From: Pseudomonas paralactis
Lineage (GTDB): Bacteria > Pseudomonadota > Gammaproteobacteria > Pseudomonadales > Pseudomonadaceae
Length of the DNA: 64,000 nucleotides
NCBI RefSeq assembly: GCF_001439735.1
Contig: NZ_JYLN01000008.1
Location: forward strand, 186,001-250,000
Direction: 5' to 3'
The position numbers and the translations under genes are program-made. Shown in pieces: positions 25,717 to 34,011 of the stretch. Within the stretch, counting starts at the first letter, position 1. Every line of letters starts with the position of its first letter. The notes under the pieces are model-generated. The model was not told where the DNA came from. It did not search any database and was given only the letters and a program-made list of their open reading frames with translations.

Positions 25717-26793
25717 ATGGCTGATTTACCGATCAATGACCTTAACGTCGAATCCAACGAGACCCTGATCACACCCGATCAGCTCAAGCGCGAAATCCCC
25801 CTGAGCGACGCTGCCCTGCAGACCGTCACCAAGGGTCGCGAAGTCATCCGTGACATTCTCGACGGCACCGACCACCGCCTCTTCGTGGTGATCGGGCCTT
25901 GCTCGATCCACGACCTCAAGGCTGCCCACGAATACGCCGAGCGTCTCAAGGTGCTGGCTGCGGAAGTGTCCGACACCCTGTACCTGGTGATGCGCGTCTA
26001 TTTCGAAAAACCGCGTACCACCGTCGGCTGGAAAGGCTTGATCAACGACCCGTACCTGGACGACTCGTTCAAGATCCAGGACGGCTTGCACATCGGGCGC
26101 AAATTGTTGCTGGACCTGGCTGAAATGGGCCTGCCCACCGCTACCGAAGCACTGGACCCGATCTCCCCGCAGTATCTGCAGGACCTGATCAGTTGGTCGG
26201 CCATCGGCGCACGCACCACCGAATCGCAGACCCACCGCGAAATGGCGTCCGGCCTGTCTTCGGCCGTAGGCTTCAAAAACGGCACCGACGGCGGCCTGAC
26301 TGTTGCGATCAACGCCTTGCAATCGGTCTCCAGCCCTCACCGTTTCCTGGGTATCAACCAGGAAGGCGGCGTCTCCATCGTCACCACCAAGGGCAACGCC
26401 TACGGTCACGTGGTGCTGCGCGGCGGCAACGGCAAGCCCAACTACGATTCGGTCAGTGTCGCCCTGTGCGAACAGGCGCTGAACAAAGCCAAGATCAAGC
26501 CAAACATCATGGTTGACTGCAGCCACGCCAACTCCAACAAGGATCCGGCCTTGCAGCCGCTGGTGATGGAAAACGTCGCCAACCAGATCCTGGAAGGTAA
26601 CCAGTCAATCATCGGCTTGATGGTCGAAAGCCATCTGAACTGGGGTTGCCAGGCGATTCCAAAGGATCTGGCCGACTTGCAGTACGGCGTGTCGATCACC
26701 GATGCCTGCATCGACTGGGCGGCGACCGAAACCACTCTGCGCAGCATGCACGCCAAGCTCAAGGACGTGTTGCCCCAGCGCAAACGCACCTGA
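25717..26793 (+). CDS. Class I 3-deoxy-7-phosphoheptulonate (DAHP) synthase
   Basis: A 358-residue class I alpha (AroF/G/H type) DAHP synthase. VVIGPCSIHD provides the metal-binding Cys. The phosphoenolpyruvate and erythrose-4-phosphate residues lie in VYFEKPRTTVGWKGLINDP and in SHANSNKDP. Regulatory sensitivity (Tyr, Phe or Trp) cannot be set by eye. The start is ATG at 25717; the upstream extension to 25405 overlaps the PilZ-like gene in another frame. A clean intrinsic terminator follows. Confidence 0.95.
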   Translation: MADLPINDLNVESNETLITPDQLKREIPLSDAALQTVTKGREVIRDILDGTDHRLFVVIGPCSIHDLKAAHEYAERLKVLAAEVSDTLYLVMRVYFEKPRTTVGWKGLINDPYLDDSFKIQDGLHIGRKLLLDLAEMGLPTATEALDPISPQYLQDLISWSAIGARTTESQTHREMASGLSSAVGFKNGTDGGLTVAINALQSVSSPHRFLGINQEGGVSIVTTKGNAYGHVVLRGGNGKPNYDSVSVALCEQALNKAKIKPNIMVDCSHANSNKDPALQPLVMENVANQILEGNQSIIGLMVESHLNWGCQAIPKDLADLQYGVSITDACIDWAATETTLRSMHAKLKDVLPQRKRT

Positions 26794-26814
26794 GCCAGCA
26801 CCTGTTTCGCGCAC

Positions 26815-26846
26815 ACAAAAACGCCGGGCTAAGCCCGGCGTTTTTA
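26815..26846. terminator. Intrinsic terminator after class I DAHP synthase
   Basis: AAAAACGCCGGGC, TAA, GCCCGGCGTTTTT: an eight-pair GC stem with flanking A and T tracts, serving this gene and the convergent acetyltransferase gene. Confidence 0.92.
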
Positions 26847-26861
26847 TTGGCAACTGGTCAG

Positions 26862-27143
26862 TTACAGCTTTGCAGCATGGCGCTGGTGGCGCTCCATGTA
26901 GCGTTCGACGTAAGAGCACGACGGGATCACCGTGTAGCCGGCCTCTTCGGCAAACTTCAGGGCTTCTTCGGTCAACGCGGCGGCAATGCCTCGTCCGCGC
27001 AGCGCGTTGGGCACGAACGTGCGATAGATATCCAGGGTCTGCTTCCCGAGGTCCATATAGGTCAGATAGGCACGATGACCGTCCACATTGGTCTCGAACT
27101 GATGACCAGCCTGGTCATGGTGGATGGACAACGCCTCGCTCAT
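26862..27143 (-). CDS. Small GNAT-like N-acetyltransferase (CG-type)
   Basis: A 93-residue single-domain protein of the short GCN5-related group. AYLTYMDLGKQTLDIYRTFVPNALRGRGIAAALTEEALKFAEEAGYTVIPSC contains the acetyl-CoA motif in the R-G-R-G-I-A form (about residues 49-56), followed by the SCSYVERYMERH ending typical of this family. The acceptor is unknown. AGGAG sits five bases before ATG 27143, which is preferred over GTG 27146. Confidence 0.85.
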   Translation of the reverse strand: MSEALSIHHDQAGHQFETNVDGHRAYLTYMDLGKQTLDIYRTFVPNALRGRGIAAALTEEALKFAEEAGYTVIPSCSYVERYMERHQRHAAKL

Positions 27144-27657
27144 CACTACTCCTCGCGGGTCTTGAATATTGACCCTACCTTACCGATGTTTTTCCGGCGA
27201 AGGAACATCTACGCCACCCCGTGCCGGTTTCGACAACGAGAAAACCGTGAGCGCTCACAGCCAGCACGTAGGGAATAGTAGGCACCAATCCTGCAATTGC
27301 TCAAGGCGCACTCATCATTCCCTGCCCGGCTGGATATAGAAAGGGCCTCGATCAACCGTTGACCGATAGCCTGAACATTGCCGGCAGTTGAAGCTTGAGA
27401 CGAACTGGCGCTCTTAAAGTCACCTCTAGATGCGCAAAAGATGCCAGCCCGAGTAAAGCCAAGCGCAACGAAAGTGCCCGCTTCGATATATAAATTTTCA
27501 TCTATTTACAAGGCTTAACACATGCGGGCCGGCCCTTTCAGCCTGGATCCAATGCCTGTCGAGATGAAAAAACTGGACAGTTTTCATACAAACCTTCAAA
27601 AGGTTAGCCAAAATAGATTCGGCACAGGAATTTTTTTTGCTTCTTGCGCAACGTCAG
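27144..27657. other. Gene-free stretch upstream of oprI
   Basis: About 500 bp with no credible reading frame. It holds small hairpins such as AACCTT/AAGGTT near 27590-27605 and an inverted repeat TGAAAA...TTTTCA near 27563-27584. The part after 27480 is AT-rich, which is common upstream of the very highly expressed oprI. A small RNA could be hidden here but I see no convincing promoter-terminator pair. Confidence 0.4.
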
Positions 27658-27685
27658 TTTACTTACTACAAGTAATGGGTAGTAT
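27658..27685 (+). promoter_or_regulatory. Probable oprI promoter
   Basis: TTTACT (27658-27663) and TAGTAT (27680-27685), 16 bp apart, lie about 70 bp upstream of the oprI start, with an AT-rich upstream region (a run of eight T at 27631-27638) that could act as an UP element. Confidence 0.5.
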
Positions 27686-27752
27686 GTACGCCGGCTATTA
27701 GCTCACTCTGAGCAAGTAGCCATCTAATTGAAAGTCCTTGAAGGGGAACACG

Positions 27753-28004
27753 ATGAACAACGTTCTGAAATTCTCTGCTCTGGCTCTGGCCGCAGTTCTG
27801 GCTACCGGTTGCAGCAGCGTCTCCAAAGAAACCGAAGCTCGTCTGACTGCAACTGAAGACGCAGCAGCTCGCTCCCAGGCTCGTGCAGACGAAGCCTACC
27901 GTAAAGCTGATGAAGCTCTGGCTGCTGCTCAAAAAGCACAACAGACTGCTGACGAAGCTAACGAGCGCGCTCTGCGCATGCTTGAAAAAGCAAGCCGCAA
28001 GTAA
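27753..28004 (+). CDS. oprI: Major outer-membrane lipoprotein OprI
   Basis: An 83-residue lipoprotein. The signal peptide ends in the lipobox LATGC with Cys20. The mature part is one continuous Ala-rich heptad coiled coil (ETEARLTATEDAAARSQARA and onward) that trimerises, and it ends in LEKASRK whose last lysine is the usual point of attachment to peptidoglycan. This is the Pseudomonas Braun-type lipoprotein. Codon use is strongly biased (repeated GCT, CGT, GAA), typical of very high expression. GAAGGGGA precedes the ATG and a strong terminator follows. Confidence 0.98.
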   Translation: MNNVLKFSALALAAVLATGCSSVSKETEARLTATEDAAARSQARADEAYRKADEALAAAQKAQQTADEANERALRMLEKASRK

Positions 28005-28025
28005 TAATCCTTCGGGGTTGTTATC

Positions 28026-28058
28026 AAGCCGATCCATTTATGGGTCGGCTTTTTTTTG
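28026..28058 (+). terminator. oprI terminator
   Basis: AGCCGATCC, a short loop, GGGTCGGCT followed by eight T residues: a strong intrinsic terminator about 25 bases after the oprI stop. Confidence 0.93.
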
Positions 28059-28082
28059 CCTTTGATTTGGCGTGTGCTACCT

Positions 28083-28180
28083 GTAGGAGCGAGCTGGCTC
28101 GCGAAGGTGGTCAACGATGACGCGGGCGTGCTGAATTACAGCGCCGCCCTTAAGTTTTTCGCGAGCAAGCTCGCTCCTAC
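28083..28180. repeat. REP inverted pair whose right arm holds the stop of the transpeptidase gene
   Basis: Arms GTAGGAGCGAGCTGGCTCGC and GCGAGCAAGCTCGCTCCTAC around a spacer with GTCAACGATGACGCGG and GCGCCGCCCTTAAG. The TAG stop (28179-28177) of the minus-strand L,D-transpeptidase gene lies inside the right arm. Confidence 0.9.
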
Positions 28181-29142
28181 AGCAGGTTATCCTCCGTGCT
28201 GGAGGCCACCGGCGCCGCGCCCGGCACACCAATCTCGGTCGGTAAACCATCCTCGGCCGCGACCACGTCACGCACCTGGTCCCAGTTCACGCGCAGGTTG
28301 TTGGACAGGTCTTCACGCTTGAGCAACGCATTGATGACCGCGGTGTGCTTGTCGACCACCGAAGGCGTGCCGTCATCGTTCAACGGGGTATGGGCTTCAA
28401 GGTAGACCTTGCCGCCGCTGCTGCCGAACTTGTAGGCGTCGTTGATGATGCGCACCGAGGTGCCCACCGGCACCATGCCGGCCATTTCCAGGACGTTGTT
28501 ATTGAACATGCGGAAGCAGCCGTGGCTGGTACGCGTGCCGATACCAAACTTCATATTGGAGCCGTGGATCAGGTAACCCGGCGTGCCCAGGGTGAATTTG
28601 AACGGCCCCAGCGGGTTATCCGGACCGGCCGGCACCACATTGGGCAGCGGGTCACCATTGGCGGCGTGCTCGGCCTTGATCGAGGCCGGCGGCGTCCAGG
28701 TCGGGTTCGGCGTCTTGGCGATGATACTGGTGTGGGCGATCGGCGAGCCCCAGCCTTCACGGCCAATACCCAGCGGGAAGGTGTAGACGACGTCCTGGCC
28801 CTTTGGATAGTAGTAGAGCCGGTACTCGGCCAAATTGATCACGATGCCTTCCCGTGGCCCCGGCGGCAGGATAAAGCGCGTAGGCAGCACAATATCGGTG
28901 CCCGCACCCGGCAACCAGGCATCGACGCCGGGGTTGGCCGCGACCATTTCCGAGTACCCCAGGTCATAAGTGGTGCCCAAGTCGGCAAAGGTATCTTCGT
29001 ACTTGGCCTTGATGACCTGGACCTGACCGACAATGTCCTCGCCTGGCGGCGGCAGGGGCAACTGCAAGGCTGCCGCCGAACCGGCCGCACAGAGCGCAGC
29101 GAGAGACAGGCAGCAGGTGACGACGGAAAGGCGCGACAACAT
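28177..29142 (-). CDS. L,D-transpeptidase (LysM plus YkuD/ErfK domain)
   Basis: A 321-residue exported protein with an N-terminal signal peptide (about residues 1-26, ending near AGSAAA), a LysM-like module (about 45-85, YEDTFADLGTTYDLGYSEMVAANPG), and a YkuD catalytic domain with the signature SHGCFRMFNNNVLEM whose Cys is the nucleophile. Such enzymes crosslink peptidoglycan or attach Braun lipoprotein to it. The adjacent convergent gene is oprI, the attachment substrate in pseudomonads, which makes the anchoring role attractive but inferred. ATG 29142 has AAGGA upstream; the frame to 29301 adds a non-signal leader. Confidence 0.92.
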   Translation of the reverse strand: MLSRLSVVTCCLSLAALCAAGSAAALQLPLPPPGEDIVGQVQVIKAKYEDTFADLGTTYDLGYSEMVAANPGVDAWLPGAGTDIVLPTRFILPPGPREGIVINLAEYRLYYYPKGQDVVYTFPLGIGREGWGSPIAHTSIIAKTPNPTWTPPASIKAEHAANGDPLPNVVPAGPDNPLGPFKFTLGTPGYLIHGSNMKFGIGTRTSHGCFRMFNNNVLEMAGMVPVGTSVRIINDAYKFGSSGGKVYLEAHTPLNDDGTPSVVDKHTAVINALLKREDLSNNLRVNWDQVRDVVAAEDGLPTEIGVPGAAPVASSTEDNLL

Positions 29143-29219
29143 CCGGAAAATCCTTCGCAAGACGACGGGTAGGAAAAATTGATTGTATACGGCTTCGCGG
29201 CGCCAGGCTTCAAGCTGTT

Positions 29220-29513
29220 TTATAACTCGAAACGCAGCTCCGGCCAGATCGGCGGTGTGCCGCGCTTTTGCGATTCCAGAATCGCTCGGCACAACGGGCA
29301 CAGGCGCTGGTCCTGAAAGATCGAGCGACTCACCGATGACCAGCGTGGTTGTGCCGGCAACAACGTGCCGCAGAGCGTACGGTCGATCGAGCCGCCCAAC
29401 TCCAATTGACGCGCCACCAAATGCACCCGCACTTCCTGACAGGCGAACAGATCCAGCTGCTCGTCCGGCTCGATCAGTTGGTAGTTAAACAGGGACCAGG
29501 CAGGACGCGACAT
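29220..29513 (-). CDS. Conserved-looking hypothetical protein with CxxC
   Basis: A 97-residue protein, basic and Leu/Gln/Trp-rich, with a CPLC pair near residue 73 and single cysteines earlier (FACQEVR and TLCGTLL). No signal peptide or membrane segment. I do not recognise a family; a small metal- or RNA-binding protein is possible. ATG 29513 has GGAG upstream. It lies between tesA and the L,D-transpeptidase on the same strand, the same position as an uncharacterised gene next to tesA in PAO1 (recall). Confidence 0.7.
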   Translation of the reverse strand: MSRPAWSLFNYQLIEPDEQLDLFACQEVRVHLVARQLELGGSIDRTLCGTLLPAQPRWSSVSRSIFQDQRLCPLCRAILESQKRGTPPIWPELRFEL

Positions 29514-29571
29514 CAGGGGCTCCAAATCGGGGGGGCGCCACCTTAGCCGAAAGCCTGCCGGTAGAAAAGCG

Positions 29572-30177
29572 TCATAACAGCGGTTTTAGCGCCGGCCAGA
29601 CATTTTCCAGTAACTTGCCTTGCGCCGCGACTGCCGGATGCAGTTGATCGGCCTGCATCAGCTCCGGATGCCCCCCCACACCTTCGAGGAAAAACGGCAC
29701 CAGAGGGATGTCTTTTTCCTTGGCCAATGCACCGTAGACTTGTGCAAACGCGGTGGTGTATCGCGGCCCGTAATTGGGTGGCAATTGCATGCCCAACAGC
29801 AGCACTTTGGCACCACCGGCCCGGGACTGGTCGATCATCGAGGCAAGATTTTGTTGCAATTGCGCCGGCGGCTGGCCGCGCAACCCATCGTTGCCGCCCA
29901 ACTCGATCACCACCACATCCGGTTTATGCGCTGCAAGCGCCGCCGGCAGCCGCGCGAGGCCTCCGGCACTGGTGTCACCACTGATGGAAGCATTGACCAC
30001 TTTATCGTCAAAACCCTCCTGCTTGAGCCGTTGCTCCAGCAGGGCGACCCACCCTTTGCGGCTATCCAGGCCGAAACCGGCACTGATACTATCGCCAACG
30101 ATCAGGACTGTACCCGCCGCTGCGTTCTGGGCCATGCACATCAAGGCCAGGCCAGCACTCAAAAACCACATTCGCAT
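29572..30177 (-). CDS. tesA: Periplasmic lysophospholipase/thioesterase TesA
   Basis: A 201-residue SGNH hydrolase with a signal peptide (MRMWFLSAGLALMCMAQNAAA). Block I is IVGDSISAGFG with the nucleophile Ser, followed by block II glycine (SISGDTSAGG), block III GGNDGLRG, and block V DQLHPAV with the catalytic Asp and His. It acts on acyl-CoA thioesters, lysophospholipids and esters in the periplasm. ATG 30177 has GGAGAA six bases upstream and gives the family length. Only ten bases separate its start from that of the divergent ABC ATPase gene. Confidence 0.94.
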   Translation of the reverse strand: MRMWFLSAGLALMCMAQNAAAGTVLIVGDSISAGFGLDSRKGWVALLEQRLKQEGFDDKVVNASISGDTSAGGLARLPAALAAHKPDVVVIELGGNDGLRGQPPAQLQQNLASMIDQSRAGGAKVLLLGMQLPPNYGPRYTTAFAQVYGALAKEKDIPLVPFFLEGVGGHPELMQADQLHPAVAAQGKLLENVWPALKPLL

Positions 30178-30187
30178 CGGATTCTCC

Positions 30188-30871
30188 ATGGGCGCAAGCA
30201 TTCTCACCGCGCGAAACCTTAGCAAAGTGGTTCCCAGCGCGGAAGGTGAACTGACTATCCTGCACGAACTGAGCCTGGAACTGAACAAGGGCGATAGCCT
30301 GGCTATCGTCGGCAGCTCCGGTTCCGGCAAATCCACCCTGCTGGGCCTGCTGGCCGGCCTCGACCTGCCCAGCAGCGGCGAAGTCACCCTGGCCGGGCAA
30401 GCACTGAGCACGCTCGACGAAGACCAGCGCGCGCGCATCCGCGCCGAACATGTGGGTTTCGTCTTTCAATCCTTCCAACTGCTCGACAGCCTCAATGCGC
30501 TGGAAAACGTGATGCTGCCGCTGGAACTGGACGGCCGCAAGGACGCCCGCGAGCGCGCCCGACATCTGTTGGAGCGCGTGGGTCTGGGCCAGCGCCTGAC
30601 TCACTCACCGCGCCAACTGTCCGGCGGCGAACAGCAGCGGGTCGCCATTGCTCGTGCGTTCGCCGCCGAACCAGATGTGCTGTTTGCCGACGAACCCACC
30701 GGCAACCTCGACAGCCATACCGGCGAGCGCATCAGCGACCTGCTGTTCGAACTCAATATAGAGAGCGGCACGACCCTGGTGCTGGTCACCCACGACGAGC
30801 GCCTGGCCCACCGTTGCCGACGCCTGATCCGCCTTGAAGCCGGCCTGATGGTCGCGCCCCTGGAGCCTTGA
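30188..30871 (+). CDS. ybbA: ABC transporter ATP-binding protein YbbA
   Basis: A 227-residue ATPase of the MacB/LolD-type group. Walker A GSSGSGKST (about residues 43-51), Q-loop FVFQSFQL, signature LSGGEQQR, Walker B VLFADEPTGNLD, and switch His in VTHDERLAH are all canonical. It pairs with the large permease encoded immediately downstream, overlapping by one base (TGATG). The divergent arrangement tesA / ybbA-ybbP matches E. coli. The complex probably extracts or moves lipids or hydrophobic compounds, but its substrate is not established. Confidence 0.93.
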   Translation: MGASILTARNLSKVVPSAEGELTILHELSLELNKGDSLAIVGSSGSGKSTLLGLLAGLDLPSSGEVTLAGQALSTLDEDQRARIRAEHVGFVFQSFQLLDSLNALENVMLPLELDGRKDARERARHLLERVGLGQRLTHSPRQLSGGEQQRVAIARAFAAEPDVLFADEPTGNLDSHTGERISDLLFELNIESGTTLVLVTHDERLAHRCRRLIRLEAGLMVAPLEP

Positions 30872-33381
30872 TGGCACGTTTGCCGCTATTGCGCCTGTTC
30901 AGCCTTGCCATGCGCCAGTTACTGCGCGACGCCCGCGCAGGTGAATTGCGCGTGCTGTTCTTCGCCCTGCTGGTGGCCGTGGCTGCCAGCACCGCCATCG
31001 GCTACTTCGGTGCACGCCTCAACGGCGCCATGTTGTTGCGCGCCACCGAGTTCCTCGGCGCCGATCTGGTGCTCGAAGGCAGCTCACCAGCGCGCCCCGA
31101 GCAAATCAGGTCCGGGACCGAGCTGGGCCTGGATCACGCCCGCATCGTGGAGTTTTCCAGCGTTATCGCCGCAGACAACGGCATTCAGCTTTCCAGCATC
31201 AAGGCCGTCAACGAGCAGTACCCCTTGCGCGGCGAGTTGAAAAGCAGCGCCGAGCCCTTCGGTGCGCAGACGCCGGGCGGCGGCCCCAAACCCGGTGAAG
31301 CCTGGGTGGAAGCCAGGCTGCTGACCGCGCTGGACCTGAAAGTCGGCGACAGCATCGATGTCGGCATGAAAACCCTGCGCCTGGCGCGCATCCTGACGTA
31401 TGAGCCCGACCGCGCCGGCAATTTCTACAGCCTCACGCCCAGGGTGATGATCAACCTGACCGACCTGGACGCCACCGGTGTAGTCCAGCCGGGCAGCCGT
31501 GTGAGCTACCGCGAACTGTGGCGCGCCCCACAAGGCAGCTTGGCGCTGCAAACCTATCGCGACCTGATCAAGCCGGGCCTCGCTGCCAACCAGCGGCTGC
31601 AGGATTCGCGCGATGGCAACCAGCAGATCGGCGGCGCCCTGGGCAAGGCCGAGCGCTACCTGAACATGGCCAGCCTGGTGGCCGTGCTGCTGGCCGGCGT
31701 GGCCGTGGCGCTGTCGGCCAACCGCTTCGCCAGTCGACGTTTTGATGCCAGTGCGTTACTGCGTTGCCTGGGATTGTCGCGACGTGAAACCATGTTGCTG
31801 TTCAGCCTGCAACTGAGCGTACTGGGCTTGCTGGCAAGCCTGGTCGGCGCACTGCTCGGCTGGCTCGCACAATTTGGTTTGTTCTATTTCCTCCACGACC
31901 TGCTACCTGCCGATGTGCCGCCGGGCGGGTTGCTGCCGGCCGTCGCCGGGATCGGCACCGGGCTGGTCGCGCTCGCAGGCTTCGCCCTACCGCCACTGGC
32001 GGCGCTGGGTCGTGTACCGCCGCTGCGGGTTCTGCGCCGCGACTTGCTGCCCATTCCCTCAAGCACCTGGATGGTCTACGGCGCGGCGCTGTTTGCCCTG
32101 GGCCTGATCATGTGGCGCCTGAGCCTTGACCTGGTATTGACCTTCGCTCTGCTGGGCGGCGGCGTGGTCGCGGCATTGGTCCTTGGCGGCCTGTTGTTGG
32201 TGATGTTGCAGAGTCTGCGACGCCTACTGGCTCGCGCCTCCTTGCCCTGGCGCCTGGGCCTGGGCCAATTGCTGCGCCACCCGCTGGCGGCGGCAGGCCA
32301 ATCCCTGGCGTTTGGCCTGATTCTGCTGTCCATGGGGCTGATCGCGCTGTTGCGCGGCGAGCTGCTCGACACCTGGCAAAATCAACTGCCCAAAGACGCG
32401 CCCAATTATTTCGCCTTGAATATCCTGCCGGCCGACAAGGACGCCTTTGGCGCCCGCCTGCTGGAAGTACAGGCGCAAGCGGCGCCGTTGTATCCGGTAG
32501 TGCCGGGGCGGTTGATCAGCATCAACGGCGAACCCGTGCAAGAGATTGTCAGCAAGGACTCCAGTGGCGACCGTGCCGTTCAACGCGACCTGAGCCTGAC
32601 GTGGGCTGCCGATTTGCCTGCGGGTAACGTCCTGACTGCGGGCGCCTGGTGGTCGGCGCAACCCAGCGATGAGATTCCTGGTGTGTCGGTGGAAGCCAAA
32701 GTGGCCGAGAGCCTGAAACTCAAGCTTAACGACCATTTGCTGTTCACCATCGGCGGGGAAAACCGCGAGGCACGGGTCACCAGCTTGCGGACTATCAACT
32801 GGGATAATTTCCAGCCCAACTTCTTCATGATCTTCCAGCCCGGCACCTTGAAGGACTTACCCGCGACCTACCTGACCAGTTTCTACCTGGCACCCGGTCA
32901 CGACCAACAGATCGTCGACCTGTCACGGGCCTTCCCGGCGGTCACTATCCTGCAGGTCGAGGCGTTGCTGGAACAGTTACGCAGCATCCTTGCCCAAGTG
33001 ACCCTGGCGGTGGAGTACGTGCTGTTGTTTGTATTGGCGGCAGGCATGGCAGTGTTGTTCTCAGGTTTGCAGGCCACGCTGGACGAACGCATCCGCCAAG
33101 GTGCCTTGCTGCGAGCCCTGGGTGCCGAGCGCAAGTTGCTGATCAAGGCGCGGCGCATCGAGTTCGGCCTGCTGGGTGCCGTCAGTGGCCTGCTGGCGGC
33201 ATTGGGTACCGAACTGGTGACGTGGGTGCTGTACCGCTACGCCTTCGATCTGGCGTGGCATCCCCACCCGTGGCTGTTAATGCTACCCGTGATCGGCGCC
33301 ATGCTGATCGGCGCTGCCGGGGTATTCGGCACGCGTCGCGCACTGAATGCCAGCCCGCTGACTGTATTGCGCGAAGGCTGA
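30871..33381 (+). CDS. ybbP: FtsX/MacB-type ABC permease YbbP
   Basis: An 836-residue membrane protein with an N-terminal membrane helix, a large periplasmic domain (about residues 50-260), an FtsX core of three helices (about 265-380), a middle membrane pair, a second periplasmic domain and a second FtsX core near the C-terminus (about 710-830). This duplicated FtsX layout is that of YbbP. Its ATG overlaps the ybbA stop by one base. The partner ATPase is YbbA. Confidence 0.93.
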   Translation: MARLPLLRLFSLAMRQLLRDARAGELRVLFFALLVAVAASTAIGYFGARLNGAMLLRATEFLGADLVLEGSSPARPEQIRSGTELGLDHARIVEFSSVIAADNGIQLSSIKAVNEQYPLRGELKSSAEPFGAQTPGGGPKPGEAWVEARLLTALDLKVGDSIDVGMKTLRLARILTYEPDRAGNFYSLTPRVMINLTDLDATGVVQPGSRVSYRELWRAPQGSLALQTYRDLIKPGLAANQRLQDSRDGNQQIGGALGKAERYLNMASLVAVLLAGVAVALSANRFASRRFDASALLRCLGLSRRETMLLFSLQLSVLGLLASLVGALLGWLAQFGLFYFLHDLLPADVPPGGLLPAVAGIGTGLVALAGFALPPLAALGRVPPLRVLRRDLLPIPSSTWMVYGAALFALGLIMWRLSLDLVLTFALLGGGVVAALVLGGLLLVMLQSLRRLLARASLPWRLGLGQLLRHPLAAAGQSLAFGLILLSMGLIALLRGELLDTWQNQLPKDAPNYFALNILPADKDAFGARLLEVQAQAAPLYPVVPGRLISINGEPVQEIVSKDSSGDRAVQRDLSLTWAADLPAGNVLTAGAWWSAQPSDEIPGVSVEAKVAESLKLKLNDHLLFTIGGENREARVTSLRTINWDNFQPNFFMIFQPGTLKDLPATYLTSFYLAPGHDQQIVDLSRAFPAVTILQVEALLEQLRSILAQVTLAVEYVLLFVLAAGMAVLFSGLQATLDERIRQGALLRALGAERKLLIKARRIEFGLLGAVSGLLAALGTELVTWVLYRYAFDLAWHPHPWLLMLPVIGAMLIGAAGVFGTRRALNASPLTVLREG

Positions 33382-33419
33382 AACCTGGCTGGCCCGTGCT
33401 CGGTTCAGAGCGCGGGCCA

Positions 33420-33899
33420 TTATGCCGGTTTCACATATTCAATCCTGGTGATCCACCAACACACCTCGCCGCCGGGGGTGTGCACGATTGCCTCGTCGTC
33501 CACCTCCTTGCGCAGCAGAGCCCGTGCCATGGGTGAGTCGATGGAGATGTAATCCATACGGTCATAAATCTCGTCATAACCCACGATGCGAAAACGCTTG
33601 GTGTCACCCTGTTCGTTTTCGATTTCGACCCATGCACCGAAAAACACCTTGCCCTCCTGCTCGGGCATGTATTCCACCACGCGCATGTCTTCCAGGCGTT
33701 TACGCAGGTAGCGCACCCGCCGGTCGATCTCGCGCAGCAGTTTCTTGTTGTACTGGTAGTCCGCGTTCTCACTGCGATCTCCCAGGGAGGCTGCCCACGT
33801 CACTTTGCGCGTAGTGTCTGGACGCTTTTCCCGCCACAGGTAATCCAACTCTTTTTTAAGCGCTTCATGGCCTTCTTTGGTAATCAGCTTGGTACTCAA
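33420..33899 (-). CDS. greB: Transcription elongation factor GreB
   Basis: A 159-residue GreB. It has an N-terminal coiled coil with the acidic tip ASLGDRSENADYQYNKKLLREIDRR (read in parts) and the GreB basic patch, then the FKBP-like domain with DYISIDSPMARALLRKEVDDEAIV. It rescues backtracked RNA polymerase by stimulating transcript cleavage. No ATG lies at the conserved start; TTG 33899 (LSTKLITKEGHEAL) fits homologues that begin MST. A longer frame to 33935 is possible. Convergent with ybbP. Confidence 0.93.
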   Translation of the reverse strand: MSTKLITKEGHEALKKELDYLWREKRPDTTRKVTWAASLGDRSENADYQYNKKLLREIDRRVRYLRKRLEDMRVVEYMPEQEGKVFFGAWVEIENEQGDTKRFRIVGYDEIYDRMDYISIDSPMARALLRKEVDDEAIVHTPGGEVCWWITRIEYVKPA

Positions 33900-33938
33900 A
33901 CGCTTGCATCCCCAGGCAGTGTCCAATGGTGCCAAATA

Positions 33939-33960
33939 CGCCTGGCATCATGCCCAGGCG
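33939..33960. terminator. Hairpin between greB start and the coiled-coil gene end
   Basis: CGCCTGG (33939-33945) pairs with CCAGGCG (33954-33960) around an 8-base loop. On the minus strand it is followed by TATTT, so it may be a weak terminator for the coiled-coil protein gene. Confidence 0.4.
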
Positions 33961-34011
33961 TTGGCTGGCTGGGGGGGATGATAAATGAACCTGAGCGGCG
34001 AGCCCATCGGC

